From Chloroflexi bacterium AL-N1 (GTDB lineage Bacteria > Chloroflexota > Chloroflexia > Chloroflexales > Roseiflexaceae), in contig WYDT01000016.1 of the NCBI GenBank assembly GCA_013122435.1, positions 1 to 64,000 of the forward strand: a DNA stretch of 64,000 nt, in the 5' to 3' direction. The notes below the pieces were generated by a model. It did no database searches. It had not been told where the DNA came from and worked only from the letters and a program-made list of their open reading frames with translations. Of the stretch, positions 9,001 through 15,606 are shown one piece after another; position 1 is the stretch's first letter, and each line of letters starts with the position of its first letter. A program made the position numbers and the translations under genes.

Positions 9001-11700
9001 GATAGAGGTTTCTGGCCCCAGGATGACATTGCTTCCCCCAGCGAGTGCTGTGTTACATTCCCCCTGTCGCAAACTCTGGCACGCGAGATGAACTGCTACC
9101 AACGATGATGAACACGCAGTATCAATTGCCATACTTGGGCCATTTAGATTAAGCAGGTAAGAGAGGCGGTTGGCAGTGATACTGAGGGCCGTTCCAGTTC
9201 CCGCATAGGCATCAATGTGATCTGGATGATTGAATTGCAGGCGTTGATACTCGTTGGTGGAGATGCCAATAAACACACCAGTTGTGGTGCCAGCAAGTTG
9301 TTCTGGCGCCAGACCCCCATGCTCGAGGGCTTCCCAGGCCACTTCAAGCAAGAGCCGTTGTTGTGGGTCCATGCACGCTGCTTCTCGTGGGCTGATGCCG
9401 AAGAATGTGGCATCAAAGGTATCAATGTGATCAAGGAAGCCACCCCAGCGGGTGTTCATTTTTCCTTTTGTAGCGGGGGTGGTATCGTAGAAACGATCGG
9501 CGTCCCAACGTTGTGTTGGAACTTCACGAATGGCATTGATACCACGTGTAAGCAAGTTCCAGAATGCTTCGACGTTTTCGGCTCCGGGGAAACGGCATCC
9601 TAAACCTACAATAGCAATAGGCTCATTATGGATTTGTTCCTGATCTGTTTGCTCAGGAGGGGTATGGTGGCCCATATCCTGTGCAATATGGTTTGTGAGT
9701 GCTGCAATTGTTGAATAGTTGTATAGCAACGTCGGTGAGAGATCGCGATCAAGCCAATTCCCTAAATCGCCAATAATACTGATGGCCGTCAGGGAATTCA
9801 AGCGAAAATGGTCAATTGAGGTATGCGGATCAATAGCCGTTGGTTGTAGTCGCAAATGGGTTGCAAATCGTTCAATTAACCACTGTTGGATGGTGACTGC
9901 ATCAGGATGATGTGTTGTGGATGGTAGCGAATCTGCATTTGGCAACGACTCAGTAGTACCAGGAAATTCTGTTTGGGTCCAGTGATGTAACACATGAAGC
10001 GTATTTTCAAGGAACTGGGTACGACACGCACGACGTTGGATTTTGCCGCTCGATGTTTTGGGGATGGTTCCAGGTCGGATCAGGACAAGGGTATGGATAC
10101 TAAGGTCATGCTGTTCGCTGACAGTCTGCAAGACGGTTTCTACTACATCTGTGAGATTGGCACGACGATGTTCTCGTTCAATCTCACAGACGATGACTAG
10201 TTCTTCTATGCCACCATTATCAATAGAAAATGCCGCGCTACATCCTGGACGTATCGCTATGTGGCTATTCTCTGCGGTATGTTCAATATCCTGAGGATAA
10301 TGATTTCGCCCCCGGATGATAATAATGTCTTTTAGACGGCCCGTAACAAACACATGTTCGTTACGGAGAAACCCTAGATCACCAGTACGTAAAAAAGGAC
10401 CTTCTCCTGAATCTTGTAGATACGCCTGAAAAGTCTCTGCGGTTTCGGTTGGTCGTTGCCAGTATCCCTGAGCAACACTGCTCCCAGAAACCCAGATCTC
10501 ACCAACCTCATTTGGTTTACAGCGTGTTTGATGTTGAGGATGCACAATCACTACATTGGTATCAAGGGCTGTGCGACCAGAACTGACTAATGTGTATGTG
10601 TTGTGACCAGATGATTCGATAATTTTATTTTGTTCTAATGCAGCAGCCTCGATGGTACAGAACATAAAGGGTTCATGTTCAGGAGTGGCTGCGACTTTCA
10701 GTGTCCCTTCTGCAAGTCCATATCCAGGACAGAGAGTATGATCCTGGAAACCATATGGTGCAAAGATGTTTGTAAAGCGATCAAGTGTTTCTTTACGAAC
10801 AGGTTCAGCTCCATTAAGTGCGACACGCCAGGAACGCAAAGCAAGTGTTTCACGTTGTTCAGGACTGATTTTATCTACGCACAGATCATAGGCAAAATTA
10901 GGTGCTGCACTATGGGTCCCCTGAAAATGAGTAATGGCCCAGAGCCAACGAACAGGTTTTTGGAGGAAATGAATTGGTGAAAGTAACACACACGGAATAC
11001 CGTTATAGATCGGTTGTAACACACCATAGATGAGACCCATGTCGTGAAAGAGAGGTAACCACGATATAAGAGTGCTTCCAGATGTATGATTCCACCCATG
11101 GTCAAGTATTGCAGAGTTTTGTAGCAAATTTGTATGACTGACCATGACTCCTTTGGGGGTTGCTGTTGAGCCAGACGTATATTGTAGATAGGCAAGCGTA
11201 TCACCGGTAATTTGTGGTTGCTGCCAGCCATCTGAGACAATGATAGTATCTGTACAAATCCAATCAAGTTCACTCAGGATAGGCATATTTACACAGGCTG
11301 AACGAACGGTGTGTTGAATTGTTTCTGTCGTCAAAACATGCGTGGCCTGGGCATCAGCCACAATCGCGCTTAGTCGTGTGAAGGGGCGGTTGGGTCTGGG
11401 TAAGTTAACGGGAATAGCAATGATACCGGCATAGAGGCACCCAAAAAATGCCGTGATGAAATCGAGACCTGATGGATATAACATAAGTACCCGTTCGCCT
11501 GGCTGTATATGCTGCTGGAGATGTGCAGCAATGGAACGGACACGTTGATCAAGTGCTGCGAAAGTTATCACGCTAGTATCTGTTTCACCGTTTTCCAGAT
11601 ATGTATATGCTTGTTGGTCTGGTTGATTTGTGGCTCGATATCGCAATAAGTCGATAAGTGTATTGATTTGTTGCTGATTGGCTTCTAGTGATCTAGACAT
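1..11700 (-). CDS. Hybrid FAAL-PKS-aminotransferase-NRPS megasynthase (partial, runs off left edge)
   Basis: Reading the minus strand from ATG 11700 gives one unbroken frame of 3,900 codons with no stop in the window. Domains in order: fatty acyl-AMP ligase (about 1-565, core YTSGSTATPKG near 175); ACP1 (Ser636 in LNSL instead of LDSL); ketosynthase (about 694-1115, Cys863 in DTACSSSL, His998, His1038); acyltransferase (about 1215-1500, Ser1315 in GHSVGEY, His1415 in HAFHS, the malonyl-type signature); ACP2 (Ser1659 in GADSI); PLP aminotransferase of the GSA type (about 1880-2300, Lys2134 in TYGKIMGGG); condensation C1 (HHIVLDG at 2455); adenylation A1 (FTSGTTGKPKG, then GPTETT); PCP1 (Ser3332 in LGGDSI); C2 (HHIILDG at 3533); and the start of A2 from about 3820. 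Family knowledge: this layout activates a fatty acid, extends it with malonate, aminates the beta carbon and condenses amino acids. The eyeballed A1 code is D-V-R-H-F-A-F-L-A and I cannot assign a substrate. A GAGGA lies about 14 nt upstream of the ATG. Confidence 0.95.
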   Translation of the reverse strand, partial: MSRSLEANQQQINTLIDLLRYRATNQPDQQAYTYLENGETDTSVITFAALDQRVRSIAAHLQQHIQPGERVLMLYPSGLDFITAFFGCLYAGIIAIPVNLPRPNRPFTRLSAIVADAQATHVLTTETIQHTVRSACVNMPILSELDWICTDTIIVSDGWQQPQITGDTLAYLQYTSGSTATPKGVMVSHTNLLQNSAILDHGWNHTSGSTLISWLPLFHDMGLIYGVLQPIYNGIPCVLLSPIHFLQKPVRWLWAITHFQGTHSAAPNFAYDLCVDKISPEQRETLALRSWRVALNGAEPVRKETLDRFTNIFAPYGFQDHTLCPGYGLAEGTLKVAATPEHEPFMFCTIEAAALEQNKIIESSGHNTYTLVSSGRTALDTNVVIVHPQHQTRCKPNEVGEIWVSGSSVAQGYWQRPTETAETFQAYLQDSGEGPFLRTGDLGFLRNEHVFVTGRLKDIIIIRGRNHYPQDIEHTAENSHIAIRPGCSAAFSIDNGGIEELVIVCEIEREHRRANLTDVVETVLQTVSEQHDLSIHTLVLIRPGTIPKTSSGKIQRRACRTQFLENTLHVLHHWTQTEFPGTTESLPNADSLPSTTHHPDAVTIQQWLIERFATHLRLQPTAIDPHTSIDHFRLNSLTAISIIGDLGNWLDRDLSPTLLYNYSTIAALTNHIAQDMGHHTPPEQTDQEQIHNEPIAIVGLGCRFPGAENVEAFWNLLTRGINAIREVPTQRWDADRFYDTTPATKGKMNTRWGGFLDHIDTFDATFFGISPREAACMDPQQRLLLEVAWEALEHGGLAPEQLAGTTTGVFIGISTNEYQRLQFNHPDHIDAYAGTGTALSITANRLSYLLNLNGPSMAIDTACSSSLVAVHLACQSLRQGECNTALAGGSNVILGPETSIALAQAHMLSPSGQCKTFDADANGYVRGEGCGVIVLKRLSDALAAKDPVFAVIRGSAINQDGRSNGLSAPNGMAQQAVIRQALQKAQLTPAEISYVETHGTGTSLGDPIEVEALVNVLHEQRSPNQLCVLGSVKTNIGHLESSAGIAGLIKTTLAMWHGTIPPHLHLENMNPYIRLDQKPFLINTQPYQWPKNGQPRYAGVSSFGFGGTNAHIVLQDSPTIERKAEAQEVQQRSAHILTLSAKSETALTAMADRYAQHITTHSNDLLEDICYTSNVGRNHLQHRLVAVAITSEQLCEQLQGFVSGKSSQRVQIQQAPPVAPSIIWLFSGQGSQYLHMGRDLYETQPVFRATLDRCADILSSYLDTPLLDILYSDTQNGALIHETAYTQPILFAFEYALAEMWRSWGIVPAAVIGHSVGEYIAACVAGVFSLEDGLTLIAERGRLMQTLPKDGQMAVVFADEAYVRAAIEPYITTIAIAAINGPSNITISGARHGIETMVQMFEAQGITTRPLPTSHAFHSPLMASITEAFEEAAKNVQFNAPNIPLVSNLTGNFLDDGYIPDATYWRRHIREPVRFADGVQALQTQEQPIFIELGPTSSLMSMGKRCTDGAGTWLSTLKRNQDDWQTLLQTLGQLYVRGVSIIWERVAEGHPHYQRISLPTYPFERTSYWFKAPAYRGTTSSNEKTASIEIYTKGDSIPMEEVVQQSLSTSHGTERSTVSSVSRLDTIRTTLRAILTRLLEMDPDALEDQASFLDIGADSIVLIHAIQSIQSRFGVEISVRQMFEGLNTLEAVATYLDQQLPANAYVDETPIAQVATAEERETVVSATQPVKTGEALPVTQIHAPNNLNGQSSELERIMSQQLASMSNIITQQLEVLQTQSTIVHKAVPSNSYTHTNGLHTSNGITNGVNENELHRVDTAQNEKVEAHTPSPKSEPDAFVPYKAIDPGTTSELTPPQQAYLNTFIERYTARTTMSKKQAQHDQQFHADLRNTMHFHLTTKELCYPLVATHALGSKMWDVDGNEYVDLTMGFGVNFFGHQEPFILEALNTQLQQGIQVGPQSNLAGEVAELICELTGAERVTFCNSGSEAVMTALRLARAATGRHKIAIFAGSYHGTFDGILATSQLVDGQPHTIPMAPGVTPHMVEDTLVIPFDSPQALKVLREHQHELAAVLVEPVQSRRPDLQPKDFLQEVRTLTQKADIALIFDEVITGFRIHPGGAQAWYGIQADLATYGKIMGGGMPIGAVAGKAAFMNTVDGGDWAFNDQSYPRTRTTFYSGTFCKHPLAMAAGRAVLQRMKESGPRLQEEINERVTQLVQTLNAYFERERVPISVIHFGSLFRFAFAPQLTFSDVVNLWFYHLIEKGIYIWEGRNCIVSTAHTDSDYARIIDAVRQSVVELRAGGFLPDFSDDPEPSRSSGSSSSTTETTTIPLTEAQQQLTMLTQMGGSASELVALSFCGSLDIDALQQAIQHATDRHQALRIVIDQNNEHQHIPVNQAADLHIIDMSHTTGAEQDRQIEEWLVAESQHQCNLTQGPLVRWHVLKRSAEEHILVLSAHHIVLDGWSIIVLLREIGQHYQATCKGQTVHFAPAMQWQEFAQQHADYLQGDQVQTTEAYWLNLFADTVPLLNLPTDRPRPALKTYNGGRQSIRFGKVRRNQLKQLSRTFGCTPFMTLIAVYMLQLHRLSGQDDLVIGFPAAGRPIKGSEALLGYCSHLLVLRSQTQAHMDFATYLTTVRTNLLTAYEHQDYPFASLINKLNLPRDPSRSPLVTVTFNLERPIDVADVFGMDVDFVSTPLSYAAFDAHLNITEINDDLIAAFDYNADLFDAVTIQRMLAQYQILLDQVIDTPHQKLHTYTLVTPEDQRMLPDPRVALPEPYYPPTPHIILEQAQRRPEQIAIRHHTRTWTYADLAERGPALSQVLLHNGISRGDVVAIQGQRSFGLIVSMFAVMLSGGVILLLDQKLPTQRRHLMMAEAKANHMLLVDETASAELPDDLAPATVSHYRVDMYSGACTTPTVDAPKTAMVSPDINPDDPAYIFFTSGTTGKPKGVLGCHKGLSHFLTWQRQTFEVGPHDRAAQLTGLSFDVVLRDILVPLTSGATLCFPDEDGNLNPEHLLPWLERERITLLHTVPTLAQSWLHNPPSDITLKQLRWVFSAGEPLTDRLVDKWRTTFPQSGRIANFYGPTETTLAKCCYIVPNQPMPGVQPVGNPLPETQALVLNAAGQPCGVHEAGEIVLRTPFRSLGYMNAPHEQERFISNPFRDDPQDILYFTGDMGRYRADGILQILGRQDDQVKIHGIRIELKEIGSILDQHTDVQQAVVLTREDEDGTKRLVAYVVAKPTLSTSDLRSFLKKQLPDYMIPAAFVSIDAIPLTPNGKLDRRMLPEAVFDRTDLPETYVAPQTHVEQVLADIWSQVLKVEPIGIHDDFFELGGDSILSIQVVSRATQAGIVLTPKTLFEHTTIAEVALFCETTHTDRATEIVQTPEPLSIQAVLDDPAIEDAYALAPLQMGMLFQDISTNTGTDYLEQVIIDIDEPLNQLAFTRAWQQVIARHTALRTGFNWDNADTPIQMVYHHVETPINYIDLQHLSSSLQEQALTQHIETLRRGSGFDIAQPPLMDITVFQFDEQKFRCVWSNHHIILDGWAKSLVLHEVYIYYKAFAANYTPVLEPAPRYQHYIDWLQRQDMALAETHWRTILSDFTTPNLLGTHHNRALFTDDEIIYHQKTQTLSKDETIILRDWTRSNHVTLNALVQGAWSLLLHRYTGDADVVFGNVVSGRNAQVSGIESMVGLLINTLPVRTQMQPGISALEWIQMLQIQQIEALQYEFSPLIKVQAWSDIPSGSNLFESVLVFGNYPDMHNDTWIINNCSTQHTGYPLHAMVEPGTELQIILTGKGERFDPASIERLQGHLGHLLTQLVAYPERPVAYLSLLTHAEQQQLLVDLNATATPFPLPHTLLSHFCAQAQRTPAAIAVADAATALSYAALAQHATHLATHLVAHGVTP

Positions 11701-12131
11701 GTTTCAATTCCATGTTCCTCATAAACTAGGTCTTCCTATACACAGAACGACACTGAAAGATGAATTGGGGTTTAAATATAGTTTACATTCTTTTGTTATT
11801 TGAGAAGATTTTTATGACATCACAAAAAAGACCAAGCAATATTATTATTGCGAGCTATGTAAATAATTTCGATATTTTTAATGCATCATGGTTCTAGGAA
11901 TTTTCCTGGTGCTGTTACCCTCATTCAGTGATGTGTTGTGGCTTGATTGTTTATAGATAGGTGCGGATGCTTAGTGTTTTTTAGAGCATATCATTGCTAC
12001 ATTAAGGTTAGAATGTACATTAGACTGAACATTTATAAGGGAAATCCCTAGATATATAATTATTTGTCATAATCACAACATGTTTCTATTTGAACATTAA
12101 CCCTGAATTTACTTGTAAGGCGAACAAACAG

Positions 12132-12185
12132 AACGGGATATCATTATGTGATAGAGATATCTCATCACATTAAGATCCCGTTTTT
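12132..12185 (+). terminator. Orphan intrinsic-terminator-like hairpin
   Basis: An outer stem AACGGGAT (12132-12139) pairs with ATCCCGTT (12175-12182). An inner stem ATGTGAT (12146-12152) pairs with ATCACAT (12164-12170), and a run of five T follows to 12185. Seen on the plus strand this has the form of an intrinsic terminator, yet no plus-strand gene lies upstream. It may end a short non-coding transcript or act as a conditional terminator in the leader of the kinase gene; both are inferences. Confidence 0.5.
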
Positions 12186-12290
12186 AGATCAGTCTATACT
12201 AGACTTAGACACATATTAAGTAATTCACAGTCTTATATTGTTTTACTTGTGAATTAATGTATGACCATCTTACTAGGACCTAAGACTTTC

Positions 12291-12337
12291 GACATCCGAG
12301 AAATTACGTAGAGCAAGTACGTAATTTCCTGGATGTC
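12291..12337. repeat. Long inverted repeat (about 20-bp stem, 7-nt loop)
   Basis: Positions 12291-12310 pair with 12318-12337, with one G-T wobble and one mismatch, around the loop GAGCAAG. No T run follows on either strand, so it is a poor terminator. It sits about 210 bases upstream of the kinase start and could be an operator, an mRNA stability element or a remnant of a mobile repeat. It is seen once in this window. Confidence 0.5.
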
Positions 12338-12545
12338 AATTTTGATGCATGAAATTACTATCTACGTCAGTATATCTTCTTCTGGGGTATTGGGCAGATA
12401 CAAGGTTGAAATAGACATAATAAGAAGTGTATGATTAACCTTATAAATCCTGTTCAGTGGTTACACCCAATTGTGTTTAGGAGAGGTTTCCGTATTGTCG
12501 TTGCTCAAACTAACAACTCCCTTGAGATAGAACAGTATCATTGAT

Positions 12546-14936
12546 ATGATGAAGATAAGCCAGTACAATGTGGAGGTATTTTACGATCGTATCAATTCAT
12601 ATGGGATATCCATAGATCTGAAAATACTGTGTAGTATGTGGTTTTTTATTCGACATTGGGCGAGACCGGCTAAATTAGTCTCACTTCTAGTGAGTGGTCT
12701 TTTCAGTATGGTCTTTTTACTCAGCATCCATACCTTAACATCCACTCCTTATCTCTTCATGACATTGTCTGAATCACACAACAATACCACCAGAGTCGAA
12801 TGGATATTCCCTGGGGGGGGATTATGGGAGGTTGGGATTCGTCCGGGTTATCAGGTATTAATGGTTGATGGGCAAGTGCCAACGCCTCAAGATAGCTTGA
12901 AGCAGCAATGGCAGAGCGCAGTTATACAAGACGATAATGGAAATAGTCTAACAATTGATATACAAACTAACGCACATAAGCAAAACACGCTACCACTATT
13001 ATTAATTAGTCCGATATTTCTACTTTTTGGGGTGCTTATTTTCTTGCGCTCTCGACAACGATCGATTTCACAGAAATATTTTTTACTATTTGTTTCTATT
13101 GCGTTTGCATTAGCTGTATCACCTCTGTCAGAAAATGATGTGCCGATAGGTCTTGGAGTAGGCTTTATTACTGTAACATTTTTTCCAGCCTTTTTTTTGT
13201 TGTTTCTGCTTTGTTTTCCAGATAGAGATGTCAGTATTCAGAAAACTATTCTTATATTTATTGCTCCAATTACAGTTTCTTTCCTTTTTTTGATTTCACT
13301 AATCAACATACACGTATACGATATTGTGGTTGGACTTAGATTAGGTATTCTTTTTTTGTACCTGTCTTTAGGAATTGCGTTAAGTTTTTACTCTATGATA
13401 AGAATAAATCAAAGTCTATCTAAACAAGGTATTCTTATTGTTGATATAGGTAACATAATATCCATGCTTCCATCTATATTATTATATCTTTTGCCAATAT
13501 TACTAAGTCATGAGCCTATTTTATCTTCAGAATATACCATTCTGTCAATTATTTCTATGCCATTTGCTTTTGCTTACGCTATTTTATATCACAATATATT
13601 GCAGATAAATCTACTACAGCGATGGCTGGTCAGATCTTTGATCTGGCTCATTGTTTTTACTTCAATTACAGGGATACTTCTCTTGTTGAGTTATGTTTTT
13701 TTGAATTTAGAAACGACAATGTTATTTTCAAATACTGTTTTGATTATGGTATTGATTTCTGTTGGGTATATTTTGGAGAAAATTCAATTGAAAGTATGGA
13801 ATTTTGTTGAGCATCTGGTATTTAAGGATCATTATAACTATAATATAGCTATACAACAAATAAGTAGAGATTTGTCGATTACAAGTAATACTCAGATTCT
13901 TATGAAGGAATTGGCAGATAATCTAAAAAAACTGATAAACACTAGTTTCATTGCCATAATATCAAAACGTGATCATCAGGTCTCACTTATTTCTGCAAGT
14001 GATAACCTTCAAGAAAAAGATATGGATGATTTATTTGAGTTTATTAATTTAATTAATTATGAGGCACGGGTGACCTTATTACCAGATGCACATGATCGCG
14101 GGATTCTTATGTATGTTACTTTGCGGGTGAAAGATATTATTGTAGGTTATATTTGTGTTGGCCCCAAAATAAATAAAGAACCTTTCCGCAGTGATGATAA
14201 AGATTTGCTCATTACACTTAGTGGGCAAATAGCAGCATTAATACAAAACGATCGATTGGTTGAAGATTTGCACAACAAAGTCCATGCGCTTGATGTATTA
14301 AATGAACGCTTATATCGGACACAAGAGGAAGAGCGTTTTCGCCTCTCATCTGATATTCATGATGAGCCATTACAAACAGCCTTACATTTACAACGCCAAT
14401 TAATGGTGGCCTCTCTACCAAAAACCAGTATTGCAGATTATGCTCATTTGAGCCAAACCCTGGTCGAACAACTCCGCCGTGTATGTACCGCAATGCGCCC
14501 GGCAGTATTGGACGATCTAGGTCTCCATGCAGCATTGGACGCCTTAGCTCAGGAACAAAGTGAGCGTATGGGTGTTCCGATTATGCTCGATATAAATATG
14601 GCACTTATTGATAAAACCCTGTCTCCATCAACAGAATTAGTACTCTATCGGGTTACACAGGAGGCCATCAACAATTGTTTGCGGCATGCATATCCTAAAG
14701 TTGTTATTATTAAACTAGGCTATCAAGATGATATCATTTATCTATCAGTAGAAGATGATGGTGTTGGTTTTATTGTTCCTGATGATCTGGACTTGCTTGT
14801 TGAGCGTGGACATCTTGGTCTGGCCGGATTACTAAATCGAGTACAACATATAGGTGGAAAGCTGACTGTATCATCAACATTAGGTGAAGGAACCCAATTG
14901 AAAGTAAGTTTTCCGTCAGAGGTTTTGCTATCATGA
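12546..14936 (+). CDS. ComP-like membrane sensor histidine kinase
   Basis: A 796-residue sensor kinase. An N-terminal membrane helix (about 40-65) is followed by a short PDZ-like extracytoplasmic segment (GGGLWEVGIRPGYQVLMVDG near 95), then a block of roughly eight membrane helices (about 145-390), a GAF-like region (about 430-570), a coiled coil, and a HisKA_3 domain with the probable phospho-acceptor His605 in SDIHDEPLQ. The C-terminal HATPase has a QEAINNCLRHA N-box, DDGVGF and a GLAGLLNR segment. This order resembles, from memory, Bacillus ComP, the kinase that controls surfactin NRPS expression. It overlaps the response regulator by ATGA, so the two are translationally coupled. It diverges from the megasynthase and is a candidate controller of it (inference). 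No good ribosome-binding site precedes this ATG, so the exact start is uncertain. Confidence 0.88.
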   Translation: MMKISQYNVEVFYDRINSYGISIDLKILCSMWFFIRHWARPAKLVSLLVSGLFSMVFLLSIHTLTSTPYLFMTLSESHNNTTRVEWIFPGGGLWEVGIRPGYQVLMVDGQVPTPQDSLKQQWQSAVIQDDNGNSLTIDIQTNAHKQNTLPLLLISPIFLLFGVLIFLRSRQRSISQKYFLLFVSIAFALAVSPLSENDVPIGLGVGFITVTFFPAFFLLFLLCFPDRDVSIQKTILIFIAPITVSFLFLISLINIHVYDIVVGLRLGILFLYLSLGIALSFYSMIRINQSLSKQGILIVDIGNIISMLPSILLYLLPILLSHEPILSSEYTILSIISMPFAFAYAILYHNILQINLLQRWLVRSLIWLIVFTSITGILLLLSYVFLNLETTMLFSNTVLIMVLISVGYILEKIQLKVWNFVEHLVFKDHYNYNIAIQQISRDLSITSNTQILMKELADNLKKLINTSFIAIISKRDHQVSLISASDNLQEKDMDDLFEFINLINYEARVTLLPDAHDRGILMYVTLRVKDIIVGYICVGPKINKEPFRSDDKDLLITLSGQIAALIQNDRLVEDLHNKVHALDVLNERLYRTQEEERFRLSSDIHDEPLQTALHLQRQLMVASLPKTSIADYAHLSQTLVEQLRRVCTAMRPAVLDDLGLHAALDALAQEQSERMGVPIMLDINMALIDKTLSPSTELVLYRVTQEAINNCLRHAYPKVVIIKLGYQDDIIYLSVEDDGVGFIVPDDLDLLVERGHLGLAGLLNRVQHIGGKLTVSSTLGEGTQLKVSFPSEVLLS

Positions 14937-15568
14937 TTCGAGTATTACTTGTTGATGATCACCAACTATTACGTGAGGGTACTTGTGCGCTCCTCAATGA
15001 GGCTCCCGATATCGAAGTAGTCGCTGAGGTGGGTGAAGGCGCAGAGGCGCTTATCCTTACTGAACAGCTTGAGCCCGATATCGTTGTATTAGACATTCGA
15101 TTGCAGGATATGAATGGTATTGATGTGGCTCGGACATTGCGACAGGATTTTCCACACGTAAAGATTCTTATCTTATCTGCATATCATTATGAACAGTATG
15201 TGCGTGCATTATTTGCTATTGGTGTACATGGGTATCTTCTGAAAAGTGCTTCAGCTCCAGAACTAATCAATGCGGTACAGTCTATTTATCAAGGACAAAC
15301 AGTACTTAGCAGTGAGATCTCTAACCAATTGGCGCTGCGTGCGCGCAATACAGGTATTGCAGCAACGAACATGTTGAGTGAACGTGAGCAAGAGGTGCTA
15401 GAACTTGTAGGTCGAGGAGCAAGTAACAAAGAAATTGCTTTACAGTTAGGGATTGCCACACGAACAGTTGAAACACATGTCAGTAATGCGATGGCTAAAC
15501 TCACTGCCCACTCACGAACTGAAGCTGTCAATATTGCTATTCAACGGGGTATTATTGCGCCACCATAA
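14933..15568 (+). CDS. NarL/FixJ-type response regulator
   Basis: A 211-residue protein with an N-terminal receiver domain (VDDH near residues 7-10, phospho-acceptor Asp in VVLDIRL near 54, conserved Lys in YLLKSA near 104) and a C-terminal LuxR-type helix-turn-helix (LSEREQEVLELVGRGASNKE, then VETHVSNAMAKL). Its ATG overlaps the kinase stop codon, the classic arrangement of a cognate pair. Such regulators bind DNA as dimers after phosphorylation. The nearest plausible targets are its own operon and the divergent megasynthase; this is an inference from context. Confidence 0.93.
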   Translation: MIRVLLVDDHQLLREGTCALLNEAPDIEVVAEVGEGAEALILTEQLEPDIVVLDIRLQDMNGIDVARTLRQDFPHVKILILSAYHYEQYVRALFAIGVHGYLLKSASAPELINAVQSIYQGQTVLSSEISNQLALRARNTGIAATNMLSEREQEVLELVGRGASNKEIALQLGIATRTVETHVSNAMAKLTAHSRTEAVNIAIQRGIIAPP

Positions 15569-15606
15569 GAAGTAGATTATGCGATGTTCTTCGTTAGAAC
15601 AGGTCA

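Larger units (their letters stand above)
11701..12545. other. Divergent intergenic region between the megasynthase and the two-component system
   Basis: This AT-rich spacer of about 845 bases separates two divergently oriented units. No convincing coding frame is present. It holds a small inverted repeat (GCAATA/TATTGC near 11835-11850), a terminator-like element (12132-12185) and a long hairpin (12291-12337). On the minus strand, very close to the megasynthase start, a tiny frame MELKHV ends at a TAG that overlaps the ATG. No promoter clear enough to annotate was found for either gene, so regulatory control here is inferred only from position. Confidence 0.6.
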
